A DNA stretch of 64,000 nucleotides from Micromonospora sp. WMMD1102 (GCF_029626265.1 NZ_JARUBN010000001.1:4216001-4280000); one strand, 5' to 3'; positions 51,300-60,444 are shown, counted from the first letter of the stretch. Numbers and translations: made by a program. Notes: generated by a model from the letters alone, not told the origin.

Positions 51300-51903
51300 C
51301 GGTCTCCTCCGACAGGCGTCGGACCTCCCCCGCCACCTGGTGGGCGCCCTCCGCCGACTGGTCCGGGGCCTCCGCCGACTGCCCGCCCGGGTCCGTCGGC
51401 TGATCGGAGGACTCCGCCACCGTGTCGGCTTCGTCGCGCCCGTCGCGGGCGGAGGTACCGAGTTCGAAGCGGACGCCGAGCGGGCCTTCCAGGGTCAGGT
51501 TCAGCCGCTCGGTCCGGGACCGGTCCCGGCCGCCGTCGTCGAGCAGGCGCCGGACCTCGACCCAGTGCAACACCGGCGTGCCGTCGGCCGCCCGGACCAC
51601 CTCACCGGAGCTGGACTCGACGGGTACCAGCCTGAGTTCGGTCGCCACGACCGGACGGTTGGTGAGCCGGTCCAGGACGGTACGCACCAGCGGCGTCACC
51701 GTGGCGACCACGGCCGCGCTGGCCAGCAGCGTCAGTACGAGATCACGCTCGGCACCCGCGCCCGGTGCCGTACCGCCGTGGCCGAACTCGACCTCGAAGT
51801 CGACCTGGTGCGCTCGCAGGATGTCGACGACGCCGGTCGAGTTACCGACGAGAAGGCCCTCGAGTTCTCTCGATACGAATACGGTCAAGCGCTGCGTCGT
51901 CAT
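51292..51903 (-). CDS. Membrane partner of the caspase protein
   Basis: 203 residues. An N-terminal alpha/beta part (LTVFVSRELEGLL) is followed by one membrane helix (LVLTLLASAAVVATVTPLV, about 55-73), a beta-rich segment (VVATELRLVPVESSSGEVV) and an acidic Asp/Ser/Gln tail. Its stop overlaps the caspase start, so the two are made together. The layout recalls the small effector-associated constant components (EACC1) that accompany caspase and trypsin effectors, but this is by architecture only. Confidence 0.7.
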   Translation of the reverse strand: MTTQRLTVFVSRELEGLLVGNSTGVVDILRAHQVDFEVEFGHGGTAPGAGAERDLVLTLLASAAVVATVTPLVRTVLDRLTNRPVVATELRLVPVESSSGEVVRAADGTPVLHWVEVRRLLDDGGRDRSRTERLNLTLEGPLGVRFELGTSARDGRDEADTVAESSDQPTDPGGQSAEAPDQSAEGAHQVAGEVRRLSEETGG

Positions 51904-52092
51904 GCCGATGCTCCGCGTCCGCCCACTGTGGCCTGCCGCGCCGACGTCGACGCCGGGCACCCGTCCCGTGCCGCCGTACGGCCTCTCGGACACTAGTCGC
52001 CGCGGACCCGGCGGTGCCATCGGGTCGGTGGCTGCCGCCGGCCCGCCGAAGGGTGACCGGTCGGCACCAGCCGTGCCGTGGCGGAGGCAGGC

Positions 52093-53252
52093 TCAGCGGA
52101 CCAGCCGGAAGAACGCGCGCAGTTCCCGGACGAAGGTGTCGGGCTGTTCGAGGGCGGGGAAGTGCCCGCCCCGGTCGAGTTCGTTCCAGTACCGGATGTC
52201 GGTGTAGCGCCGGGCCGCCCACCGGCGCGACGGGCGGGGTACGTCCCCCGGAAAGACCGAGCAGCCCGTGGGCACCGACACGCTGTCCGTGGTGGTCGAG
52301 CGGAACCACTCGGCGACCTGCCCGAAGCTCTCCCAGTAGAGGCGGGCGGCGGAGGCGCCGGTGGCGGGCAGCCAGTAGAGCATGACCGTGTCGAGCAGTT
52401 CGTCCCTGCTGACCACGGTCTCCAGGTGCCCGTCGTGGTCGGTCCAGGACCAGAACTTCTCGGCGATCCAGCCGCAGAGCGCGGCGGGCGAGTCGACCAG
52501 GGCGTACCCGATGGTCTGCGGTTTGCTGGACTGCTCGGCGGAGTAGCCGGACTCCCGGTCCTGCGCCTCGCGCAGCGCCGCGAGGCTGGCCCGCTCCGCG
52601 TCGGTGAGACTGTCGAAGGTGGCCGGGTCGGGGGCGGCGATCGGGGGTACCGGATGGATTCCGGCAACGTGTCCGGGATCCCGCTGGCCGATGGCGGTGG
52701 TGACGCTGTTGCCCCAGTCGGTGCCGTGCGCGCCGTACCGCTGGTAGCCGAGCCGGGCCATCAGTTCGGCCCAGGCGTCGGCAATTCGCCGCACGCCCCA
52801 CCCGGGGCCGGTCGGCTTGTCGCTGAACCCGTACCCGGGAAGGGTCGGCAGGACCAGGTGGAAGGCGTCCGCCGGGTCGCCGCCGTACCGGACCGGGTCG
52901 GTGAGCGGGCCGACCACCTTGAGGTACTCGGCCAGCGAGCCCTTCAGCCGTTCGTCAGGACCAGCGGCATCGCCTCGGGCTGCGGCGAGCGCACGTGCGC
53001 GAAGTGGACACCGAGCCCGTCGACCACGGTCCGGTACTGCGGCAGGGCGTTCAGCCGCGCCTCGGTGGCCCGCCAGTCGTACGCCTCGGCCCAGTACCGG
53101 CACAGCTCGCGCAGGTAGCGCAGCGGAACCCCCTGGGACCAGTCCGGCACGGTCTCGGGTTCCGGCCAGCGGGTCGCGGCCAGCCGCCGGCGCAGCTCCA
53201 CCAACTGCTCCTCCGGAACCTCGATCCGGTACGGGGTGATCTCTTCGGTCAT
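52093..53252 (-). pseudogene. Epoxide hydrolase, broken at the oxyanion motif
   Basis: From ATG 53252 the frame reads MTEEITPYRIEVPEEQLVEL and goes on to AMPLVLTNG, then TGA at 52944. One base over, the protein resumes as GSLAEYLKVVGPLTDPVRYG and keeps VLPTLPGYGFSDKP, GAHGTDWGNSVTTAIG (nucleophile Asp) and RGGHFPALEQPDTF (His) to 52093. The normal sequence at the break would be THGWPGS; here the HGWPG motif has an H-to-N change and a one-base loss, so the damage looks real rather than a read error. Full length would be about 385 residues. Confidence 0.85.
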
Positions 53253-53390
53253 GATTCCGCCTCTCTGCCGGCCGACCGGTCGGCGAGGGCCGTCTCGCCG
53301 GCGGCATGGTCGAGACCGATGATCGCAGCACCGCGCAGCGGCCCGTCCTCGCCGTGGCTGGCGTCGACGACCGGTGGCGGTGCGGTGCGG
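53249..53390 (-). pseudogene. Possible C-terminal remnant of a sugar kinase
   Basis: The minus strand reads VVDASHGEDGPLRGAAIIGL and then DHAAGETALADRSAG up to a TGA that overlaps the epoxide-hydrolase ATG. GEDGPLRGAA resembles the C-terminus of ROK-type kinases. No start and no other domain. Weak. Confidence 0.25.
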
Positions 53391-53458
53391 TGCGCGGCCA
53401 TCGGCCCGTCGAGGTACGCGTGTCCGTCGTGGTGCTGTCGGGTGCCGTTGTCGCCGGT

Positions 53459-54013
53459 TCAGGCCATCGCGCTGGTCAGCCAGTCCCGCCAGGTCCGCTC
53501 GGCCTGGTCCGGGTCGACGTCGGCGAAGACGTGGTGGCCGGTCAGGACGACGCCGCCCCCGCCGACGAACCGCAGCAGCGCGTCGTCGGTGCGTACGCCG
53601 AGGAAGGTCGGGGCCAGCACCGTGTCGACGACGCCGTCGACCTGCCGGCCGTCGACGGTGAAGCGCACCGGCTCGCCCTCGTCGACGTCCTTGGACAGGC
53701 CGGTCGCGGCGGTGAGCTTCGCCCAGACCGTCTCCTGGTCCGGCTGTTGCGGACCGAGCGCCGTGACCGGCACGGCGGTGCGGCCGGGAAAGTGCTCCAG
53801 GTATTGAGCCAGGCTCCGCAGGTAGAGCAGGTTGCCGTTCTTCAGCGCCTCGTACTCGGACTCCCAGTCGCCGGTCAGGATGCCGCTGTGCACCATGCGC
53901 AGCGTGCTCGAGCCGCCGTCGCGACCCTCGACGAGGAATTCGAACGCCATGAACCCGCCGTCCTCGCCGGGGGTGCCACGGTAGGCGAAGCGCCGGCCCG
54001 GCTCCCAGGCGGT
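53459..54013 (-). pseudogene. SRPBCC (AHSA1-like) protein, C-terminal part
   Basis: TAWEPGRRFAYRGTPGEDGG, MAFEFLVEGRDGGSSTLRMV and so on to TWRDWLTSAMA. The reading frame enters from the insertion sequence at 54014. Joined to 55846-56031 with one copy of the target GGT, the gene is 741 bases, exactly 247 codons, and the protein reads GATITAWEPGRRFAY without a break. START/AHSA1-type domain; target unknown. Confidence 0.88.
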
Positions 54014-54168
54014 GAGCCATTCCGCGTAACGGTGGGTTGCGCTGCGTAGTCGGTCGTTGGTGGGTGCGGTGACACGCCGGATTGGTTGTGGTGCAACGAG
54101 AAGACGCAGAACCCCGGTATGAAGGTGGTCCTCTCACAGATCAACTTCATAGGGGTCCTGCGTCGACG

Positions 54169-55115
54169 ATGAGTGTCACATACACCGCCGAGTTGCCGGT
54201 ACGCGAGGCGACGGTGGAGTTTCTGGTCGGCCTGCTGGCCGATGAACGTGTGCGGCGGGGCACCCGCGCCCACACTCGCGCTTGTCCTGCCGTGACCAGG
54301 CGGTGCTGGTCTTGCGCTGGTTTCTGGACGGCACCCGGATGACCCAGTTGGTCCGGGACAACCAGATCGGCAAGTCGACCGGCTATGACTATCTACACGA
54401 AGGTATCGACGTGCTGGCGGCCCGATCACCCGGGCTGCACGGAGCGCTGCTGGCTGCGAAAACCGCCGGGTACAGCCACGTCAACATCGACGGGATGCTG
54501 GTCGATACCGACCGGGTGTCCACCCCTGGCCCAACCTCGGGCGTGGACTTGTGGTGGTCGGGCAAGCACAACCAGCACGGCGGCAACATCCAGGTGATCA
54601 CCGTGCCGGACGGCTGGCCGATCTGGACCTCCGGCGTGCGGCCCGGGCGCGAGCACGACACCACCGCGCTGCGTGCCCACCCCGAAATCATGCCCAGCCT
54701 CGTTCAGGCCAGCGATGACCTGCGCGCGCTGGGCGATCTGGGCTACGAGGGCGAGTCCGACACGATCACTGTGGCGTTCAAGAAACCCAAAGGTGGTCGC
54801 CTCACCACGTTGCAGCAGCAGCTGAACAAGGCCCATAACAGCGTCCGGGCGATCGGCGAACGCGGCAACTCGCTGCTGAAGACGACGTTCAGAGCGCTCC
54901 GCAACGTCAGCCTGGACCCCTGGCGGATCGGGAAGATCGTCGCCGCAGCACTCGTCATCCTCCACATCGACCACGCCGCACCACGTGACAACGCTCAGTG
55001 GCCGACACTCTGCGGGGAACGGATCAGTGATCATACTCACGGCTGCTCGCGAGAATCCGCAACGAGCCATCGACGCAAGCCCGCCTGCAACCCCTATGGA
55101 AGCATGCGGCCGTGA
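54169..55115 (+). CDS. DDE transposase (DDE_Tnp_4 / HARBI1 type) in two frames
   Basis: The first frame runs from ATG 54169 (MSVTYTAELPVREATVEFLV) to 54342; the second carries LSCRDQAVLVLRWFLDGTRM (HTH part) from 54282 and the catalytic domain to 55115: VNIDGMLVDTDRV (Asp 1), ALGDLGYEGESD (Asp 2), AIGERGNSLLKTTFRAL (Glu). The natural join is RGTRAHTRA to LSCRDQ near 54279, a -1 change, as in IS5 members that use programmed frameshifting; no A6G-type slippery site is seen, so a disabling deletion is possible. Confidence 0.8.
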
Positions 55116-55135
55116 CAGCGGCCGACAGGAGTGAT

Positions 55136-55735
55136 ATGGCACCGAGAAGAAGACCGAAGCGGGGTCCATCTCGCCGCCCAGTCTGGGACTGGGACGTCGG
55201 TCCGTATGTGAGGAAGACGGTCGGGCTTGGCGCAAATGGCCTGTTGTACACGGGTTACCACGATAATCCCTCCGACCCCGCCCACGACGGCGGGTACACG
55301 ATCGGCTTTCAGACGGTCGACGAATTCCTAGATCGCGGTCCGCTCGACGAGCAGCTACCCGCGGCAGATGCCGAGGAGATCCGCGCATATCTCGTCGAAC
55401 TCGCGCGACCGACGGCTGCGATCGAACTGGTGGCCGTCGCTGACGAGGGGCGATTTCTCGAGCGCGTGTCCGCTCACCTCGACGGCGTCTGTATCACCGC
55501 CGGGCGACAGCTCACACCCGGCGACGAGGGCGTCGTCTTCTTCGCTGGCGCCATCGGGCTGGGCGATCACGTGCTCGGCGCCGCGTTTAGGTTCGTCACC
55601 CACGGGGCCGCGCTTGACATCGCCCAGTCGAAAGACGAGACGTTCACCGTCGCGGCGGGTGAGCGCCTACGGATCGTATTCACGACCACAGAAAAAACCG
55701 CTACAGCAGTCATGACACGGTCGACGGCCATGTAG
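55136..55735 (+). CDS. IS passenger gene of unknown function
   Basis: 199 residues from ATG 55136 with AGGAG 5 bases upstream. The N-terminus is basic (APRRRPKRGPSRRP), then VWDWDVGPYVRKTVGLGANG and LYTGYHDNPSDPAHDGGYTI; the C-terminal half is beta-rich (LVAVADEGRFLERV, FRFVTHGAALDIAQS). Codon choice differs from the neighbours, with AGA and many A/T third bases, so it came from elsewhere. It lies between the transposase and the right terminal repeat. No family recognised. Confidence 0.7.
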   Translation: MAPRRRPKRGPSRRPVWDWDVGPYVRKTVGLGANGLLYTGYHDNPSDPAHDGGYTIGFQTVDEFLDRGPLDEQLPAADAEEIRAYLVELARPTAAIELVAVADEGRFLERVSAHLDGVCITAGRQLTPGDEGVVFFAGAIGLGDHVLGAAFRFVTHGAALDIAQSKDETFTVAAGERLRIVFTTTEKTATAVMTRSTAM

Positions 55736-55845
55736 CAGGCGTGCACTGCCGGCAGCCCTTGAATCCTGGACCTCGGCCCTCCCACACGCCTCCCACACCG
55801 CATGACAGCATACGGTAGTCAACCGATTGCGCGGAATGGCTCGGT

Positions 55846-56031
55846 GATGGTGGCGCCCTCGGTGTTGCCGAACATCGTCATGCTGGCCGTGCCGCCCTCG
55901 CGCGGCTCGACCTCGTTGCGTCCCATGAACCAGGAGTCGATGCCCGGCCCGGTGGCGATGGCCGCCCAGACCTGCTCCGGGGTGGCCGGGACGGTGATGT
56001 CGTGGATCAGCTCGAACTCGTGCGCGGTCAT
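55846..56031 (-). pseudogene. SRPBCC (AHSA1-like) protein, N-terminal part
   Basis: ATG 56031 with AGGAG upstream: MTAHEFELIHDITVPATPEQ, VWAAIATGPGIDSWFMGRNE, up to GATIT, where the element is inserted. The C-terminal part is at 53459-54013. Confidence 0.88.
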
Positions 56032-56356
56032 CTCGGGGCTCCTCGGTCTGGTTTCGGTGCGGGAGGCACGTCGACACGCCACGAACCGAACACCCAGTCT
56101 ATCAAGACAGGATTCGTTGTCGGTGCGCCACACCCGCGGTCACCGCTCAGTACGCCGGAAAAGTAGGGAATCCGCAGGTGGGGAGGATTCACCCGTACAG
56201 GCACGAACCGCCGAGACGCTCGGAATGCCTCCGCCGTGCCGCCATCGAGCACCGTCGCAATCCAGATGCTCTATGCTTTCCGGCTGGATCAGCAGACAGG
56301 GACTGCGCTCGACCGCCGGGTCCACCGGTTGGCCCAGCCGGTCAGACTGGAGCGAC
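56032..56356. other. 325-base divergent gap
   Basis: Between the SRPBCC start and the Cys-rich gene. No gene supported. Slightly lower GC than the flanks; promoters for both directions should lie here but no clear boxes stand out. Confidence 0.45.
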
Positions 56357-56797
56357 ATGGGCTGCCCACACGCCGAACGATGCCCTCTGTTCCCGCTACT
56401 CCGAGCGTCTCTGCGCAGCTGGCGGGAGTACTACTGCGACACCGGGGACGGCTGGCGGGACTGTGCCCGGTACACGTTGTCGCTGACCGGCGCCGTCGTG
56501 CCGATCACGCTGCTGCCCAACGGCGCCCACGCGCAGCACCTGAAGGGCTCGACCGCCGAGGTCGATCCGGCCGGACCGGACCCGTCGACGCCGCCACGGT
56601 GGCCGGGGCCGGATCCCCGCCGGGCCGCACCCCCGCCGTCGGGCTACTTCGAGCAGGCCGCGCCGCCGACCGGACTGCCGAGACATCCACTGTTTCCGCA
56701 GGTCGCGCAAACCCCCGGGAGCACTCCGGCGGTACCGCCGCAACCGCGACGCCGCTGGTGGACCCGCCTCACCGATTGGATCTCAGGCCCCGCATGA
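56357..56797 (+). CDS. Small four-Cys protein of the sulfur-transport operon
   Basis: 146 residues from ATG 56357 with GGAGCG upstream. The first 40 residues hold Cys 3, 9, 27 and 36 (GCPHAERCPLFPLL, REYYCDTGDGWRDCARY), a spacing fit for a metal or Fe-S site. The rest is a Pro-rich disordered tail ending in a basic Trp-containing segment (RRRWWTRLTDWI). ATGA overlap with the YeeE gene, so it is part of that operon and may pass sulfur or sense its state. Confidence 0.7.
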   Translation: MGCPHAERCPLFPLLRASLRSWREYYCDTGDGWRDCARYTLSLTGAVVPITLLPNGAHAQHLKGSTAEVDPAGPDPSTPPRWPGPDPRRAAPPPSGYFEQAAPPTGLPRHPLFPQVAQTPGSTPAVPPQPRRRWWTRLTDWISGPA

Positions 56798-57477
56798 GCA
56801 ACTACTGGCCCTGGTGGGCAGGCGCACTCGGCCTGGCCTTCGTCACCATCAACTACACCGTCAGCACCGACCGGTCCTTCGGCGTCTCCTCCGCGTGGGA
56901 ACGGGTGCTGCACTGGCGGGACGAGCGCCGTGCCGAACGGCTGGAGGCACAGTTCACCGACGATCGCGCCCTCACCGAGGCGCTCGCGGCGGCCACCGCC
57001 GAACACTTCGGAACCCGACCCGGTGCGCCGTCCCGGCCGTCGGTGGCGGACCCCGGTCCGCAGTCCGTCGGCCCGCACGCCGGGCCGCCGGCCGCCGTCC
57101 CGGCCGTCGAACCGGATTTGGGTACCCGGGCCGCGTCCGGCGCACCGCGTCCGGCGCACCTGGTCACCCAGGCCGCGCTGCTGCTCTCGATCTTCCTGGG
57201 CGGGCTGCTGGCGGCGGTCACGGCCGGCCGGTTCGACCTTCGGCTGGACATGGGGGACGGCTTCCGCGAGATCGTCACCGACAGTCCACCGCAGATGGTC
57301 GGCACGCTCTTCGTCGGCGGCATCCTGGTCGGTTTCGGCACCCGTCTGGCCGGTGGATGTTCCTCCGGTCACGGGCTCAACGGCTGTGGCCGGCTCCATC
57401 CGGACAGCCTCGTCGCGACGGCCGTCTTCTTCGGCGCCGCCGTCGCCGTGTCGTTCCTGCTCTGGAAGGTCGTGTGA
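56794..57477 (+). CDS. YeeE/YedE-family sulfur transporter subunit
   Basis: 227 residues. One N-terminal helix, a cytosolic linker rich in Pro/Ala (about 65-120), then helices around FVGGILVGFGTRLAGGCSSG and HGLNGCGRL. GGCSSGHGLNGCG is the family's conserved Cys motif, along which thiosulfate moves in YeeE. Overlaps its partner by one base (TGATG). Confidence 0.88.
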   Translation: MSNYWPWWAGALGLAFVTINYTVSTDRSFGVSSAWERVLHWRDERRAERLEAQFTDDRALTEALAAATAEHFGTRPGAPSRPSVADPGPQSVGPHAGPPAAVPAVEPDLGTRAASGAPRPAHLVTQAALLLSIFLGGLLAAVTAGRFDLRLDMGDGFREIVTDSPPQMVGTLFVGGILVGFGTRLAGGCSSGHGLNGCGRLHPDSLVATAVFFGAAVAVSFLLWKVV

Positions 57478-57893
57478 TGCGTACCCGGGGTGGACTCCTG
57501 CTCGCCAACGTCATCGCCGGGCTCGCCCTCGGCTTCACCGTCACCAACATCGGCTTCGGCGACTACGCCGAGCTGAACCGCATGTTCACCTTCCAGGACC
57601 TGCGGATGTTCTTCGCCTTCGCCGGCGGTGTCGGGCTGATCGTCGTGGTCTTCGCCCTGTTCCGGGTCCGTCGTTCGCCGGGCCGCATCCATCCGGGCGT
57701 GATACCCGGCGCGGTCCTGTTCGGCGGCGGCTGGGCGCTCTCCGGCGGCTGCCCGGCGATCCCGATCATCCAGGTGGCCAGCGGCTACCTTCCGGCGCTT
57801 GTCACGATCGTGGGCATCGTGGTCGGTACCCGACTCTGCCGCTGGGTGAACGCCAGGTACCTCCACCTCGACGTCGGGTCATGTGGCCGGTGA
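57477..57893 (+). CDS. DUF6691 / YeeE-like second transporter subunit
   Basis: 138 residues, four helices. GFTVTNIGFGDYAELNRMFT and GGGWALSGGCPAIPIIQVAS hold the second Cys motif. In many bacteria the two halves of YeeE are separate proteins, as here. With the preceding gene it likely forms a thiosulfate- or sulfide-type importer. Confidence 0.88.
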   Translation: MRTRGGLLLANVIAGLALGFTVTNIGFGDYAELNRMFTFQDLRMFFAFAGGVGLIVVVFALFRVRRSPGRIHPGVIPGAVLFGGGWALSGGCPAIPIIQVASGYLPALVTIVGIVVGTRLCRWVNARYLHLDVGSCGR

Positions 57894-58089
57894 GACCCGC
57901 CCGCCAGCGCTGACCCACCACCCGCGTGGCCTCGGCCCGGCCCCACCGCCGGCTGGTTGCGGACCATCCGCGTCACCGGCCCCGGCCGGCCGGCGATCCG
58001 GACCGGGGCGACCGGTGGTCCCGGCGTGTCCCGGGCGGCGCCGGTGGCGCTACCCTGAACGGGCAGGTCAAGAGGAGGTCGCCGTATCC

Positions 58090-59249
58090 ATGCCCGAGTC
58101 GGACGACCGCCCTCGTCACTCGAACCAGCCTGGATCAGGGCACCCTGGGGATCCGGACCGAGCCGAGCCGTCCAGGCGACCAGCACGGCAGCCACGAGCC
58201 GGCGGGTCCGGGGTCGGTCCTGGCGGAGGAAGTCGCTGCCGGTTCACCGCTCGTGGCGCCGCTGGGAGAGACCTCCTACAGCTTCATGTCGTCCGGCTCG
58301 ACCGCCACGCCGAACCGGATCGTCCGGAGTATGCACGCCACCTCGGTGGACAGCCCGCGGATCGCCGACGCCGTCTACCAGGGACAGCACGGCGTGGTGC
58401 TGGCCGCCCCGTGCTTCCACCTGTACGGGTTCAGCCACCTCGTGGCCGCGTTGGGAAGAGGACTCCGGGTGTGGGCGGTCAGGCCCAGTGCCAGCCTGTC
58501 GGTACTCGCTGCCGCGGTCGATCGACCCGACGTCCAGGTGTTCACCGGCCTCCCCTTCCACCTGGACCTCATCCTCCGGTCGAGTAGCACAGGTGTCCTC
58601 TCCGGACTGTCCGCGTTCCTGTCGTCGGCAGGCAGGCTGAGCAGATCTGCGGTCGACCAGTCCCTGGCCGCCGCCCTGCCCCTGCACAACATCTACGGTT
58701 CCACCGAGACGGGGACCCTGGCCATCGGTGACGTACGAGCAGTGCCGGACCCCTTCGGCTACGTCGGCCAACCACTGCCCGGGGTCGAGATCCGGCTGGC
58801 CCGGAGCGCCGACCCCGACGAGGGTCTGCTACACGTCCGGACCGACGGACTGGCCGACGGGATCATCCGGAACGACGACTATTCCCGGACTGGCGGTGGA
58901 CGGATGGTTCCCCAGCACAGACATCGGGCGGATGGGCCCGAAGGGTGTCTGGCTCGTCGGTCGGCAGGCCGAGTTCCTGAAGGTCGCGGGCACCCGGGTA
59001 AGTTGCGCACGCATCCGTGAGGTCCTGCTCCGGTGCCCGGGCGTGCACGATGCCGAGGTCTTCGGGGTGGAGGACAAGATCCGGGGCGAGGTGCCGGCGT
59101 GTCGTGTCGTGCTTGACCCGGGAGTGTCGGTCGGACGTCTGCACGAATGGTGCGCCGCCGAGCTGAGCCCGATCGAGGTTCCGCGAATCATCGAGCCGGT
59201 CGACCACATCCCGCGATCCGCGACTGGAAAGATCATGCGCTGGTTGTGA
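58090..59249 (+). pseudogene. Decayed AMP-forming acyl-CoA ligase
   Basis: GAGGAGG precedes ATG 58090 (MPESDDRPRHSNQ), but the conserved protein begins one frame over: SSGSTATPNRIVRSMHATSV (a degraded P-loop, Gly and Lys lost), LHNIYGSTETGTLAIGD and YVGQPLPGVEIRLA. Near 58897 the frame changes again, and the end continues as DGWFPSTDIGRMGPKGVWLV and PRSATGKIMRWL to 59249. The first 150 residues of a normal ligase are missing. It lies between the YeeE operon and the lasso cluster. Confidence 0.75.
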
Positions 59250-59344
59250 ACGGGCAGCGCACCAGCGGGCGCCTCAAGCGGTCGCGGCGCGGCAACCAGT
59301 CGACCAGGCGCATCGACCAGCCGGTCGGCGCGTCGACCAGCCGG

Positions 59345-59893
59345 TCATCCGGCACCGGACGAGGTGGCGGCCAGGCCCGGTACCGCGTCGGCATGGATAC
59401 CCGTCCAGCTCAGGCACCCGGCCCCGGCCAGCACGAAGATCGCCGGGAAGCTCTCGATCCCGAAAGCTTGCCGCATCGCGCTGTCCGGGTCGACGACGAT
59501 CCGGGCCACCGGGTCGAGCCGGCGGAGGAACCGGGCCGACGCGGCCGGTCCCGTCACCACGGCGAGTACCCGCTCGGAACCGCCCGGCCAGCGCGCCGCC
59601 ACCGCCCGGAAGCGGGCCCGCTCACGACGGCAGGATGGGCAGGTCGGGCTGAAGAAGCCGACAAGCGTGGCCGCCGGTACGACCGGCGTGACCGGCCGGC
59701 CGCGCGTGTCGTGGACGAGAAAGTCCCGCACGGTGTCACCGCGCGGCAGGGCACGCGCGGGAACCCCCTGCCGCTCCACCTCCGACAGCAGTTCGGACTG
59801 GTAGCGCAGCCGCCGCACGACCGCGACCAGCAGGGCCGTGTTGAACGCGCACCAGGCGCTGCTGAGCACGACGACGGCGACGAGCACGGACAT
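59345..59893 (-). CDS. TlpA/thioredoxin-like membrane-anchored redox protein
   Basis: 182 residues. N-terminal membrane helix (SVLVAVVVLSSAWCAFNTAL), then an extracytoplasmic thioredoxin fold with ATLVGFFSPTCPSCRRERAR: active site CPSC. FPAIFVLAGAG is the cis-Pro region. Last gene of the lasso operon; with the MauE-like protein it can make or isomerise the disulfide predicted in the peptide, as similar pairs are thought to do in class I lasso clusters. Confidence 0.85.
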   Translation of the reverse strand: MSVLVAVVVLSSAWCAFNTALLVAVVRRLRYQSELLSEVERQGVPARALPRGDTVRDFLVHDTRGRPVTPVVPAATLVGFFSPTCPSCRRERARFRAVAARWPGGSERVLAVVTGPAASARFLRRLDPVARIVVDPDSAMRQAFGIESFPAIFVLAGAGCLSWTGIHADAVPGLAATSSGAG

Positions 59894-59901
59894 CTGCGGC
59901 C

Positions 59902-60444
59902 TCACAGGCGAGCGGAGAACAGGGAGGTGATCTCGTCCAGCCGGGTGATCACCACGGCCAGCGCGACGGCGCCGACCGCACACACCAGGGCGGCGTCCCA
60001 GCCCAGCGGTGCGGCCCCGGTCCGGAGTCGGGTACTCGCGATGCCGCCGGCCACCACGGCCAGCAGCAGGACGTTGCGGGCAATCGCCGTACGCCGGGTG
60101 GCGGAGACCACCGAGCCGAAGCACCCGCACTCCAGCGCCCGCCCCGACTCCGGTGATCGCACCAGCGCCCAGGTGAAACCGACCAGCAGCACACCGGCCA
60201 GACCGACTCCGGCACTGCAGAACGGGCCGGCGGACGCGGTCAGCGCCACGGTGACCTCGCCGGCCACGACGAGCCGGGCCAGCGCCGCCGTCCGTTCCGC
60301 AGACAGTCCCGTCAACCGCCAGGTGGCGTCCCGGAACCCGGCGTAGGCCGCCCGGCTGCGCAGCTTGCCGACCACGGAGAGCGCGAACACCACGACGAGG
60401 GTGCCACGGCAGAGCAGCGAGACGTACCCGAGCACGGTGCTCAT
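59902..60444 (-). CDS. MauE/DoxX-like membrane protein
   Basis: 180 residues, four to five helices. SLLCRGTLVVVFALSVVGKL and the Cys-rich loop GRALECGCFGSVVS (CxC) are typical of MauE-like proteins that hand electrons between quinones and thioredoxin-like partners. ATGA-type overlap with the B2 gene; 8 bases to the TlpA gene. Confidence 0.85.
   Translation of the reverse strand: MSTVLGYVSLLCRGTLVVVFALSVVGKLRSRAAYAGFRDATWRLTGLSAERTAALARLVVAGEVTVALTASAGPFCSAGVGLAGVLLVGFTWALVRSPESGRALECGCFGSVVSATRRTAIARNVLLLAVVAGGIASTRLRTGAAPLGWDAALVCAVGAVALAVVITRLDEITSLFSARL

Larger units (their letters stand above)
54014..55842 (+). mobile_element. IS5-like insertion sequence with passenger gene, 1829 bp
   Basis: Terminal inverted repeats GAGCCATTCCGCG at 54014-54026 and its inverse at 55830-55842 (13 of 13), continuing as YAA. 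The flanks carry the 3-base duplication GGT at 54011-54013 and 55843-55845, and the host SRPBCC gene is restored exactly when the element is removed. It carries a DDE transposase in two overlapping frames and one unrelated gene. At 1829 bp it is longer than most IS5-family elements. Confidence 0.9.
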
